Shown here piece after piece: positions 43,926 through 52,103 of a stretch of 64,000 nucleotides of DNA (the stretch's first letter is position 1; every line of letters begins with the position of its first letter). This DNA is from Desulfosarcina alkanivorans (GTDB taxonomy: Bacteria; Desulfobacterota; Desulfobacteria; Desulfobacterales; Desulfosarcinaceae), in assembly GCF_009688945.1 (NCBI RefSeq), contig NZ_AP021874.1, positions 4,650,001 through 4,714,000 of the forward strand, written 5' to 3'. Below the pieces are notes generated by a model. It saw nothing but the letters and a program-made list of their open reading frames with translations, was not told the origin of the DNA and did not search any database. The position numbers and the translations under genes are program-made.

Positions 43926-45350
43926 CTAAAAAAGCTTCTGATGATATTTCCGGGCGCCCCTTACCAGCGCCCTTGCCCATGCCGTCGTCCCCAACGCATG
44001 AATGTGGGTATAGGTGGCCAGGACATTGTTGACGCAGACCCCGTCCCTGCCGTCTAAAAATCCCGAACCGCGCTCCATGGAAAAGGCCAGGTTGTCCCGG
44101 TGCCCTTTCCATTCTATTACGCTGGAGTAGTGAAATTCGTGTCCCAGCAGGGTGCTTCCCGGCGCGTAGAAGGGGTTCGGTTTATCCACCCGGACGATGG
44201 TGTAGCCGTGGCCCTGGGGCCTTTTGGAAAAGCCGAACACCGCCGGCAGCACTCCCGCCATCTGGAACTCGCCGTCTTCCAGGTGCAGGGCTTCTCCCAG
44301 GTACATGAGCCCTCCGCATTCGGCATAGATGGGCAGGCCGTTGCCGGCCAGAACCTGCAATTCCTCTCGGAACGAGGTGTTCGACGCCAGTTCCCGGGCA
44401 TGGGTTTCCGGAAATCCGCCGCCGATATACAGGGCGTCCACCGGGGGCAGGTGGGGGGCGGTCAACGGGCTGATGTACACTATCCGGGCTCCGGCTGCCT
44501 CCAATGCTTCCAAATTTTCCGGATAGTAGAATTGAAAGGCCGCATCCCTGAGAATACCGATGGTGGGGCGGTCAGCAACCGAGATGGCTGCGGGTGGATC
44601 CGCTTTTTCCCCCGTACCCCTTTCGGGCGGTTTGGCCATTGCCCCTATAGCCTGAATCCGTTCGAGGTCCAGATGCTTTTCGGCAACCATCCGGATGGCA
44701 TCGACGGCCGGTTGTGCCCAGCTGTGTTCGGGGGTCGGAACCAGCCCCATGTGGCGCTCCGGAAAGCGCTGTTCTCTCAGTTTGGGTACGGCTCCCAATA
44801 CCGGTATGCCGGTATATTCTTCAATGCTGCGGGTGAGAATCGATTGATGCCGCTTGCCGGCCACCCGGTTCAAGACCACGCCCCCGATGGCTACTTGCGG
44901 ATCAAAGGCGGCAATGCCACCCACCACGGCTGCCATGGTCCGTGTGGTTTTGGTGGCATCGATGCACAGGATCACCGGCAGGCCCAGCAATTTGGCCAGT
45001 TCGGCAGTGCTGGTTTCCCCCTTGGTGTCGATACAGTCGTACAGGCCGCGATTGCCTTCGATAACGGTAAAATCGGAGTCCCGGGTATGGGTGTGGTAGG
45101 ATCCGAGGATGGTGTCCCGGTCGATGAGAAAGGTGTCCAGATTGTAGCAGGGCCGGCCGGCCGCGAGGGCAAGCCAGCCGGCGTCGATATAATCCGGACC
45201 CTTTTTAAAGGGGGCGATGGATCTGCCCAGGCACCGCAACGCAGCAATGATGCCAACGGAGAAGATGGTTTTTCCCGACCCTCCCCGAAGGGCGGCGACA
45301 ACGATGCCCGGGGTTGGCTGGGGTTGCTGGTTGGATGGTACCTGTTTCAA
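43926..45350 (-). CDS. dsrN: Siroheme amidase DsrN (cobyrinate a,c-diamide synthase family)
   Basis: A 474-residue CobB/CbiA-family amidotransferase. The N-terminal ATPase part has AALRGGSGKTIFSVGI and KKGPDYIDAGWL, then VIEGNRGLYDC. The C-terminal glutamine amidotransferase part has YIGGGFPETHA and the nucleophile Cys in YAECGGLMYLGEA, with a GHEFHYS motif near the end. CbiA enzymes amidate corrinoid side chains, but next to dsrABD the protein is expected to be DsrN, which amidates siroheme to the siro-amide found in dissimilatory sulfite reductase. The start is probably TTG at 45350, 57 bases after the dsrD stop; no ATG fits the frame and the ribosome-binding site is weak, so the start is uncertain. 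Confidence 0.92.
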   Translation of the reverse strand: MKQVPSNQQPQPTPGIVVAALRGGSGKTIFSVGIIAALRCLGRSIAPFKKGPDYIDAGWLALAAGRPCYNLDTFLIDRDTILGSYHTHTRDSDFTVIEGNRGLYDCIDTKGETSTAELAKLLGLPVILCIDATKTTRTMAAVVGGIAAFDPQVAIGGVVLNRVAGKRHQSILTRSIEEYTGIPVLGAVPKLREQRFPERHMGLVPTPEHSWAQPAVDAIRMVAEKHLDLERIQAIGAMAKPPERGTGEKADPPAAISVADRPTIGILRDAAFQFYYPENLEALEAAGARIVYISPLTAPHLPPVDALYIGGGFPETHARELASNTSFREELQVLAGNGLPIYAECGGLMYLGEALHLEDGEFQMAGVLPAVFGFSKRPQGHGYTIVRVDKPNPFYAPGSTLLGHEFHYSSVIEWKGHRDNLAFSMERGSGFLDGRDGVCVNNVLATYTHIHALGTTAWARALVRGARKYHQKLF

Positions 45351-45407
45351 AAGCGTGTGCTTAGCGGCGGAAAACCCATGGGGACGGCTTTCCGTCGCAG
45401 ACAGAAA

Positions 45408-45647
45408 TTAGTCTTCGTGCTCGGCCCCGGCCTGTTTGCCGGTTCCGGGCAGGCCGTACATGGAGGTGCTGCCCGAAGACCAGTACTCCAGCACTTCATC
45501 CTGAACGAGCTGGTTGACTATTTTTTTGGCAAGGCGGGGTTTCATCTCCAAAATCTTGGCCAAGTCGTTGAAGTAGAACTTGCTTTTGGTCTTCAGCTTC
45601 TTGGTCAGACTGGTCACGATCAGCTCTTTTGCCTCTTCGTATTCCAT
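45408..45647 (-). CDS. dsrD: Dissimilatory sulfite reductase-associated protein DsrD
   Basis: A 79-residue winged-helix protein found directly after dsrB in sulfate reducers. It reads EAKELIVTSLTKKLKTKSKF, then YFNDLAKILEMKPRLAKKIV, matching the DsrD fold. The published role is allosteric activation of DsrAB rather than DNA binding. AGAGG lies before the ATG. It lies 74 bases after dsrB in the dsrA-dsrB-dsrD-dsrN order. Confidence 0.97.
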   Translation of the reverse strand: MEYEEAKELIVTSLTKKLKTKSKFYFNDLAKILEMKPRLAKKIVNQLVQDEVLEYWSSGSTSMYGLPGTGKQAGAEHED

Positions 45648-45721
45648 TGGTAGCCTCTTTTCTGAAGAAGGCAGGGGGGGCGCGTGGCCTCCCCCTGCTC
45701 GATTAACGCATATAGGGCGGA

Positions 45722-46867
45722 TTAGAACTTGAACTGCGTGCTCTGACGCCAGGTATAGTAGGCGGGATCACGGAAATCATCGATCAGATGATGGGTGAAT
45801 TCAAGCTCGGTTTTGTCGAAGAAGCGTTCCCAACCGATTCTTTCGGCCCAGTCGCCCACTCGTTCGTACTTGTTGGCGCCGGCGGAGTAAGCTTCGACAA
45901 TTTTCTTGATACAGGCGGTGGTGGACTCCCAGCGCGGCGGCTCATTGGGAATGAAGGCCACGACGACCTTGGAGAACTTGGGTGTGCTGATGCGGTTGGA
46001 GACTTTACCACCCACCATGATGACGATACCGTCGCCTTCCTGGTCGGCCAGCGGCATGGAGGGGCACATGGTGTAGCAGTTGCCGCAAAACATGCAGCGG
46101 TCGTTGTTCACGGCCACGGATTTGAGTTCAGCCTCGCCGAATTTGACCTTGGCCGGCTTGATGGCCGCGGTGGGGCAGGCGGCGATGGCCAGGGGAATTT
46201 CGCACATTTTATCCAGATATTCGTGATCCAGCAGCGGCGGTTTTCTGTGGTAGCCGAGGATGGCGATATCGGAGCAGTGCACGGCGCCGCACATGTTGAG
46301 GCAGCAGGCCAGGGAAACGCGCAGCTGGGCCGGCAGGCGGTGGTCTTTGAAGTCGTCAAAGAGCACGTCCATGGTGGCCTTGACCGGACCGGAAGCATCG
46401 GTGGCCGGGGTGTGGCAGTGGATCCAGCCCTGGGTATGAATGATGTTGGTGACGCCGGCGCCGGTGCCGCCCACGGGAAATTTGTAGCTGCCGCCCTCGA
46501 ACTTGCGGCTTTCCAGATCCTGAATCAGCGGCTCGACCTTGTCTTTGCTGTCCACCATGAACTCGATGTTGTTGCGGGTGGTGAAGCGCAGGTGGCCGTC
46601 GCAGTGCTTGTCGGCGATTTCGCAGATTTCGCGGATGTGGGTCACGGTCATCAGGCGGGCGCCGCCCACGCGTACGGTGTAGCACTCGTCGCCGCTTTCG
46701 GCCACGTGCACCAGTACGCCCGGTTTGATGATTTCGTGATACAGCCATTTGCCCTTGTTCTTGGCGATGACTGGCGGATAGAACTTGTCATATTTTTGCG
46801 GACCGATGTCAGTGATCCGGTTTTCCATCGGTTTGTCGGGATTGTATCCTGAAGAAATAAATGCCAT
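45722..46867 (-). CDS. dsrB: Dissimilatory sulfite reductase subunit beta
   Basis: Cytoplasmic subunit of the alpha2beta2 enzyme that reduces sulfite in sulfate respiration. It has GGSYKFPVGGTGAG and WIHCHTPATDASGP, the siroheme-[4Fe-4S] cysteines in SLACCLNMCGAVHC and a later Cys in AIAACPTAA, and a ferredoxin-type cluster in CMFCGNCYTMCPS. The 381 residues are normal. AAAGGGGGG precedes the ATG, and the gene starts 15 bases after the dsrA stop. Confidence 0.99.
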   Translation of the reverse strand: MAFISSGYNPDKPMENRITDIGPQKYDKFYPPVIAKNKGKWLYHEIIKPGVLVHVAESGDECYTVRVGGARLMTVTHIREICEIADKHCDGHLRFTTRNNIEFMVDSKDKVEPLIQDLESRKFEGGSYKFPVGGTGAGVTNIIHTQGWIHCHTPATDASGPVKATMDVLFDDFKDHRLPAQLRVSLACCLNMCGAVHCSDIAILGYHRKPPLLDHEYLDKMCEIPLAIAACPTAAIKPAKVKFGEAELKSVAVNNDRCMFCGNCYTMCPSMPLADQEGDGIVIMVGGKVSNRISTPKFSKVVVAFIPNEPPRWESTTACIKKIVEAYSAGANKYERVGDWAERIGWERFFDKTELEFTHHLIDDFRDPAYYTWRQSTQFKF

Positions 46868-46881
46868 TGTGTTTCCCCCCT

Positions 46882-48192
46882 TTATCTCTGGTGTTTCTCT
46901 CTGAATTCGTTGATGTCACGATCCCAGCCGCCAACCTCATCCTCTTTCCAGAAGATGTAGGGGTTGTGGCGCGGTTCCTGAACGTGCTGTGGCACCGGCT
47001 TGATGTTGGTCATTTCAAGCAGCTTCTGGAATCCCTGACGTTTGATCAGCTCACCGAGACGTTCGCGGTTCTTGCCTTCTTCCATCCACCAATCCCAGAT
47101 GGCTTCGATGACTTCCTTGATTTCATCGTAGGGCTCTTCAACCTTGATGAAAGGCACCAGCAGGGAACCCATCTGGGCACCGTCGAGGATCGGGGCCTTG
47201 GCGCCGACCAGCATGGAGCAGCCGCGGTCGTCACCGATGTGCAGGGCTCTGGGCATGACGTTGATGCAATGCATGCAGCGGGTACATTCCTTGTTGTTGA
47301 TCAGCAGTTTGCCGCCTTCATACTTCATGCACTTGGTGGGGCACAGGTCGCAGACTTCTTTATCGATGTCGAATTTTCCCCAGTCGCGACCGCTGTGGGC
47401 GCCGCCGTTGGGGGCGAATTCGCCGCCGACGTAGCCGGCAACGGCTTCCTGGTCGATTTTGATGTCGTCTTTCCAGGTACCGACGAAGGAGATGTCAGCA
47501 CGGGCGATGGAGGCCACGCAGCAGTTGGGGCAGCCGTCGAACTTGAACTTGAACTTGTAGGGGAAAGCCGGACGGTGCAGTTCGTCCTGGTATTCCTGCG
47601 TCAGGGCGTAGCAGATGGCCTGGGTGTCATAGCAGGAATATTCACAGCGGGAAGAGCCGATGCAGTCGGAGGGGGTGCGCAGGTTGGAGCCCGAGCCGCC
47701 CAGGTCCTGATTGAAGTTGTGGGTCAGTTCGTAAAAAATTTCTTCCAGCTGGGGGGTGGAGGTGCCGATAAAGATGATGTCACCGGTGGAGCCGTGCATG
47801 TTGGTGACGCCAGAACCGCGGAACTCCCACAGATCGCAGAGTTTTTTCAAGAACTCGGTGGTGTAGTACTTCGCGCCGGGCTGGTTGATGCGCATGGTGT
47901 GGAAGTGGGCCACGCCGGGGAAGGTTTCCGGCTGGTCGCAATAACGGCCGATAACGCCGCCGCCGTAACCGAAGACACCCACGATGCCGCCGTGTTTCCA
48001 GTGGGTCACGCCGTGCTTGTAGGAGAGTTCCAATACGCCCAGAAGGTCTTCGACACAATCCTGGGGAACCTGGAATTCCACATTTTTCTCGTTCTTGGCC
48101 CTTGACGCGGCTTCTTGCTTCAGGTCTGACACGAAGCTTGGCCACGGCCCGGACTCAAGCTGGTCCAACAAAGGGGTTGCATGCTTTGCCAT
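46882..48192 (-). CDS. dsrA: Dissimilatory sulfite reductase subunit alpha
   Basis: Partner of DsrB in the sulfite reductase of sulfate respiration. The siroheme-cluster binding cysteines are in CIGSSRCEYSC and FDGCPNCCVASIARADIS. The inserted ferredoxin domain has CDLCPTKCMKY and CTRCMHCINVMPRALH. The N-terminus is MAKHATPLLDQLESGPWPSF, typical for the reductive bacterial type, and the 436 residues are normal. GGAGG lies directly before the ATG. It is the first gene of dsrABDN, with its own promoter about 160 bases upstream. Confidence 0.99.
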   Translation of the reverse strand: MAKHATPLLDQLESGPWPSFVSDLKQEAASRAKNEKNVEFQVPQDCVEDLLGVLELSYKHGVTHWKHGGIVGVFGYGGGVIGRYCDQPETFPGVAHFHTMRINQPGAKYYTTEFLKKLCDLWEFRGSGVTNMHGSTGDIIFIGTSTPQLEEIFYELTHNFNQDLGGSGSNLRTPSDCIGSSRCEYSCYDTQAICYALTQEYQDELHRPAFPYKFKFKFDGCPNCCVASIARADISFVGTWKDDIKIDQEAVAGYVGGEFAPNGGAHSGRDWGKFDIDKEVCDLCPTKCMKYEGGKLLINNKECTRCMHCINVMPRALHIGDDRGCSMLVGAKAPILDGAQMGSLLVPFIKVEEPYDEIKEVIEAIWDWWMEEGKNRERLGELIKRQGFQKLLEMTNIKPVPQHVQEPRHNPYIFWKEDEVGGWDRDINEFREKHQR

Positions 48193-48545
48193 CTTTTACC
48201 TCCATTTAATTGATATTAAACCAACCTGCCAATAAAAATAGAACCGTCCCCGACGGGGGGTTTTAAGGTCACCTCCTCTCGAATTTTTTCTTCATATATT
48301 GTCGGGAGTGTTGAAATCACGTGGTTTTCATCGTTAAACCTGCAAGGAGCAGATATAGAATTAATCATGGGGCTTGTCAATAAAAAAGCCTGGTTTCGCG
48401 CAGTTAAGCCCAAGGCGTTGTTCGCTTGGCGGCCTCTATACAAAATGTAGTGAGCGCGGTGGTCAAAATATCTCCATGTGGTGTTCGGTACCGGATTGCT
48501 TATATGGGCTGAAACCGGTTCGGCGGCCACGACACCCTTTCGCGG
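48193..48545. other. dsr promoter region and leader
   Basis: About 350 bases without a supported gene between dsrA and the uncharacterised gene upstream. It carries the dsrA promoter (48352-48380, minus strand). The leader of about 150 nt contains GC hairpin possibilities such as CCGTC-CCC-GACGG around 48246-48258. A short minus-strand frame inside it lacks a ribosome-binding site and crosses the promoter, so I do not call it a gene. Confidence 0.6.
48352..48380 (-). promoter_or_regulatory. Sigma-70 promoter of dsrABDN
   Basis: On the minus strand TTGACA (48375-48380) is separated by exactly 17 bases from TATATC (48352-48357, four of six). The predicted transcription start near 48345 gives a leader of about 150 nt. 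Confidence 0.7.
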
Positions 48546-49694
48546 TCAGGCTGACAATCGTCGATAAATCATCTGCATGTGCGAGTCCAGGTTGCCGGCG
48601 GCGACCCGGCGCTCCTCCGAACGGTGGTCGAAAACGGTCTCTGCGACCCGGCGTGCCGAGGCCGACAGATCCGCCGCCTCGTGGCGGCTGATATAATGGC
48701 GAAACATCTCGGGAAATCCTTCCGGGAAACCGTTTATCCGTGCGGTCAGGTCGAGTCCCTGGAAGAAACCGGCCATTACGGGTTCAAGGCAGCTGTCGGG
48801 GGCCCAGACCACCTCCTTGACCCCATCGAGCCGGTCCAGGCGCATGCGAACCGACAGCTGGATGAAAAATACGACCAGGGCATCCAGGATCTCCGTTTCG
48901 TTGGCCGGTGCACCGGTGGATCCGGTCATGGGAATATAGTCTCTGACGGTGATCAGTTTTACGGAGGCCTCTTCACCTTCCAGACGGACCACGAAATCGC
49001 CGGCAGCATGGTGCCAGGGAAAGATCTGGTTCGAGGTGACCGGATCATAGCAGGCGGTCAGGATCATGGCGGCATTGCGGTAAAGTGCCCCCGCCTGTCC
49101 CTCGGAAAGCAGGCGGCGATCGGCAGCGCCGTCCCAGACCACGATGGCCAGGCCGTTCGCGTCGGGTCGACGGGTCAGGTGAAATTCATGGAAGCCGTCG
49201 AACCAGTCCCCCAGGACCATGGGCGGGTCATTGCAGACGAGATCGTAGACCCGGGGAAACCAGCCGAATGGGCGTTGCTCCTCGAGCGTTTTCAGCGCCG
49301 CGGCCTCGCGGGTCAGGGCGCGCCGTCCCCGTCTGGATGCCGCCACGTTGACGACAAAGGAGAGCCTCTGATTTTTAACGGCCACCTGGAGCCGGGCCGG
49401 GTGGTAAAAGGCCCCGTGTTTTTCCAGAAAGATGGACAGGTGTTCCAGATCCGATTTTACGACCGGCCGCGCCAGCTTCCGTGAGGCGGCCTTTACGATC
49501 CGCTGCCACCCGTCGGCGGTGCAGAAGTTCAGGATCGCGGTAAAGTACCTGCCGTAGGTAAGGGGCTCGGGGTCATCGTTTTGGGCTTCCCGTACGCCGG
49601 GCTGCCGCGCCCCTGGCAATGGACACGACCACAGCTGATGGTCTGCATTGAACGGGTGGTCGGTTGTGGACAAAAAATAAGAGACGGTCGGCAT
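48546..49694 (-). CDS. Uncharacterised protein upstream of dsrA
   Basis: About 382 residues; I do not recognise the family. It is soluble, without signal peptide or membrane helix. The stretch around residues 110-170 (FVVNVAASRRGRRALTREAA, then PFGWFPRVYDLV and MVLGDWFDGFHEFHL) resembles the N-lobe and hinge of a kinase or aminoglycoside-phosphotransferase fold, but a catalytic HxD or DFG motif is not clear. The ATG at 49694 is chosen because the frame further up overlaps the TPR gene; there is no good ribosome-binding site, so the start is uncertain. It lies between a TPR gene and dsrA on the same strand, which hints at a link to sulfite reduction. Confidence 0.65.
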   Translation of the reverse strand: MPTVSYFLSTTDHPFNADHQLWSCPLPGARQPGVREAQNDDPEPLTYGRYFTAILNFCTADGWQRIVKAASRKLARPVVKSDLEHLSIFLEKHGAFYHPARLQVAVKNQRLSFVVNVAASRRGRRALTREAAALKTLEEQRPFGWFPRVYDLVCNDPPMVLGDWFDGFHEFHLTRRPDANGLAIVVWDGAADRRLLSEGQAGALYRNAAMILTACYDPVTSNQIFPWHHAAGDFVVRLEGEEASVKLITVRDYIPMTGSTGAPANETEILDALVVFFIQLSVRMRLDRLDGVKEVVWAPDSCLEPVMAGFFQGLDLTARINGFPEGFPEMFRHYISRHEAADLSASARRVAETVFDHRSEERRVAAGNLDSHMQMIYRRLSA

Positions 49695-49779
49695 TGGGCG
49701 CAGACGGGTTGCAAGTGTGAGCGAAAACCTGCATCCGGATCCGGGATGGTCCCGGTCCGGATGCACGGCGGGGTGTCGA

Positions 49780-50403
49780 TCAGGCGCGGTGGGGCTCCAG
49801 TTCTTTGAGAATTTCCGGTGCCACCTCATAGCCCAGCGCTTTGGCTTTGTCCGCGTGCTCTATAGCAAGCGCCGGCTGCCCGTCTTCCAGGTAAGCGATG
49901 GCCAGGTTGTTGTGAGCAACAGCGAATTCCGGCGACAGTTTCAATGCTTTCAGGTTGGTCTCGATGCTTTCTTTGATCTGTCCGTTCATCAGGTAGGCGT
50001 TGGCCAGGGTGGCAAAGGCCTGAATGAATCGAAAATTGAAGGTCGTCGCCTTTTCCAGAGCCTTTATGGCGCCCTCGATGTCGCCGCGCTGGAGCAGGAC
50101 AAATCCGATATTTCCCCATCCCTCCGAGAAACCGGGCTTGACCCTGATGGCCCGCTGGTTCCAGTCCAGGCAGCCATCCGCATCGCCGCGTTTCAGGCAG
50201 ATGCCGCCCATCTGGACGTAGGCTTCGGCCAGGCCGGGGCTGCACTCGATGGCCATGGCCAGGGCCTCTTCCGCTTCTTCGATTTTTCCCTGGCCCAGCA
50301 GTGCGACGCCGAGGTTGTAGTGGGAGGTGCCGCAGTCGGGGTTGGAGGAGATGAAACGTTTTTGCTGGGCTATGAACGCTTCGGCATTGGGTGCTTTTTC
50401 CAT
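49780..50403 (-). CDS. Tetratricopeptide-repeat protein upstream of dsr
   Basis: A 207-residue cytoplasmic protein made of about five TPR units, for example SHYNLGVALLGQGKIEEAEE, GWGNIGFVLLQRGDIEGA and AHNNLAIAYLEDGQPALAIE. TPR proteins hold partners together; the partner here is unknown. AAAGGA lies eight bases before the ATG at 50403. It is followed by the uncharacterised gene and then dsrABDN, all on the same strand. Confidence 0.88.
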   Translation of the reverse strand: MEKAPNAEAFIAQQKRFISSNPDCGTSHYNLGVALLGQGKIEEAEEALAMAIECSPGLAEAYVQMGGICLKRGDADGCLDWNQRAIRVKPGFSEGWGNIGFVLLQRGDIEGAIKALEKATTFNFRFIQAFATLANAYLMNGQIKESIETNLKALKLSPEFAVAHNNLAIAYLEDGQPALAIEHADKAKALGYEVAPEILKELEPHRA

Positions 50404-50790
50404 GGTTACATCCTTTTCCGGTGGCTCCACCGATATGGTTTTCTTTTGAAATCAAAATGGGTAACGTGGCTGACCTGCCGTGTCAAGGAAAATAATCGTG
50501 GCCTCCCAGCTTTTTTCTTGACATAAAATCCCAACTTCCTTAGTGTTTTTTATCATTGTGCTGTGTGCCGGCCCATCGGCACCGTCGGCCGTGGATTTCG
50601 GTCGCTGCTATAACCCACAGGATACCATGCCATGACACCGGAGACCGTCGGGGACTTTGCCAAAACGCGCGTTGCAGCAGCTCGCGACGTTGATGTCAAA
50701 CCCCCGAGTCGTAAGCGCCGCTTCCGGTCATAACGGTCATCTCGCGCCTTTCTTTTTTTTCAATACCATGTGATGTTTCCAGGAGGTAAC
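50404..50790. other. Divergent region before the dapA-family gene
   Basis: About 390 bases. It holds a promoter at 50518-50546, a hairpin GTGCCG-N6-CGGCAC at about 50567-50584 and a pyrimidine-rich stretch just before the start codon region. The long leader (about 240 nt) does not match the lysine riboswitch pattern. No protein gene is supported. Confidence 0.5.
50518..50546 (+). promoter_or_regulatory. Promoter of the dapA-family gene
   Basis: TTGACA (50518-50523), a 17-bp spacer and TAGTGT (50541-50546), the same pair of hexamers as upstream of tatA. Confidence 0.5.
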
Positions 50791-51825
50791 ATGAATTCAG
50801 GATGTTATACCGCTATCGTGACCCCTTTCGATGGCACAACGGTCGATGAAACCGGACTTGCCCGTCTGGCTGATTTTCAGATTCAAAACGGCATTTCCGG
50901 AATTCTGGCCGTCGGAACCACCGGTGAGAGCCCCACCCTGGCATGGGAAGAACACCATCGGGTCGTTCAGATCGTTTCACAGCAAACCCGGGGCAAGTGC
51001 CTGTGCATCGCCGGCGCGGGAAGCAACAACACCAAAGAGGCTTTATCGGCCACGCGCCATGCCGCTGAAGCCGGGGCCGACGCGGTCTTGCTGGTGGACC
51101 CCTACTATAACGGCCCCAGTTCCATGGAGATCAGAAAAGAATACCTCGCGCCGGTAGCTGCGGCCTTTCCCGATATCTCCATTATTCCCTATGTCATCCC
51201 CGGGCGAACCGGAGCCCAACTGCTGCCCGAAGACCTGGCCCTGGTGTTCCGGGAACACCCGAACGTCAATACGGTCAAAGAGGCCACGGGAAATCTGGAC
51301 AACATGCGGCGAACGCGGCAATGTTGTGGGCCCGAGTACACGATACTTTCCGGCGACGACGGGTTGACGGTCGACATGATGACCGATCCGGACATTGCCG
51401 CGGCAGGTGCCATTTCGGTGGTATCCAATCTCGCTCCCAAGGCCATGAGCGATCTGGTTCGCCTGCTGGGAAGCGGTGAAAGCGAAGCGGCGAAACCGCT
51501 GGCCGAGGCGTTGAAGCCGCTGTTCGGTCTGGTGACGGTGAATACGATCGAGAAAACCCCGTATGGTGACGTGACCTGTCGGGCACGCAATCCGCTGGCA
51601 CTCAAGACGCTGATGCAGTTGCTGGGCGTTCCTGCGGGTCCCTGTCGTCCACCGCTGGGAAAAATGAGCCGGGCCGGCTTGGATGTGGTGGTGGCCATCG
51701 CCAGGACCGTTCAGTCGAAAAATCCGGAGATTCTGACGCCGCTGGCGGAATTTTTCAATGTGGATATCGACGCTCGTCTCAACGACGCTCGTTTGTTGGA
51801 GGCGCTGTACTACCCGACGTATTGA
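50791..51825 (+). CDS. dapA: Dihydrodipicolinate synthase family protein
   Basis: A class I aldolase of the DapA family, which condenses pyruvate with aspartate semialdehyde on the way to lysine and diaminopimelate. The catalytic set is present: GTTGESPTL (the Thr pair), VDPYYNGPS, PYVIPGRTG (Tyr and Arg) and the Schiff-base Lys in TVKEATGNL. At about 344 residues it exceeds the usual 290; about 45 extra residues follow GPCRPPLGKMSRAGLDVV. CAGGAGG precedes the ATG at 50791. The tail leaves some doubt whether it is the biosynthetic DapA or a related aldolase. Confidence 0.88.
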   Translation: MNSGCYTAIVTPFDGTTVDETGLARLADFQIQNGISGILAVGTTGESPTLAWEEHHRVVQIVSQQTRGKCLCIAGAGSNNTKEALSATRHAAEAGADAVLLVDPYYNGPSSMEIRKEYLAPVAAAFPDISIIPYVIPGRTGAQLLPEDLALVFREHPNVNTVKEATGNLDNMRRTRQCCGPEYTILSGDDGLTVDMMTDPDIAAAGAISVVSNLAPKAMSDLVRLLGSGESEAAKPLAEALKPLFGLVTVNTIEKTPYGDVTCRARNPLALKTLMQLLGVPAGPCRPPLGKMSRAGLDVVVAIARTVQSKNPEILTPLAEFFNVDIDARLNDARLLEALYYPTY

Positions 51826-52026
51826 CGGCTGCCCGGAAACGGCACCTGTTGGCCCATATCTGCGTTCCCGGTTTCCCTGAATCCGCGATGCGGCATCGTT
51901 GCGCCGCCGGTTCCAGGACGCCTGCGGCTTTGGTCTGAACCGCAACCACTTCTGGACGGACATCGTCGTTTGTCTTTCCCCCAATTCTATCCTGCCTGGC
52001 GGCCGGACCATGTTTCTCATCAAGCG

Positions 52027-52063
52027 ACACGGCCCCTCCTGATCGCATCAGGAGGGGCCGTGT
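52027..52063. terminator. Perfect 17-bp stem between convergent genes
   Basis: Positions 52027-52043 (ACACGGCCCCTCCTGAT) pair perfectly with 52047-52063 around a CGC loop. It sits between the convergent dapA-family and YkgJ genes and is symmetric, so it may end both transcripts, but neither side has a T-run. Confidence 0.6.
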
Positions 52064-52103
52064 GATTCGTAAGGCGGAATCGTGGCGTTTCTCAGGCGGG
52101 CAA

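Noticed and set aside
44100..45653. Long plus-strand open frame of about 515 codons
   Set aside because: It is antisense to dsrN and dsrD, is rich in Gly/His/Phe as reverse frames of GC-rich genes are, and has no ribosome-binding site.
45788..48105. Two plus-strand open frames opposite dsrB and dsrA
   Set aside because: Antisense to certain genes and very biased in composition (Ala/Gly/Val/Asp/His).
48216..48530. Short minus-strand frame upstream of dsrA
   Set aside because: It spans the dsrA promoter and leader, lacks a ribosome-binding site and has no recognisable protein features.
50547..50790. Lysine riboswitch in the dapA leader
   Set aside because: The leader is long enough, but the conserved lysine-aptamer core is not present.
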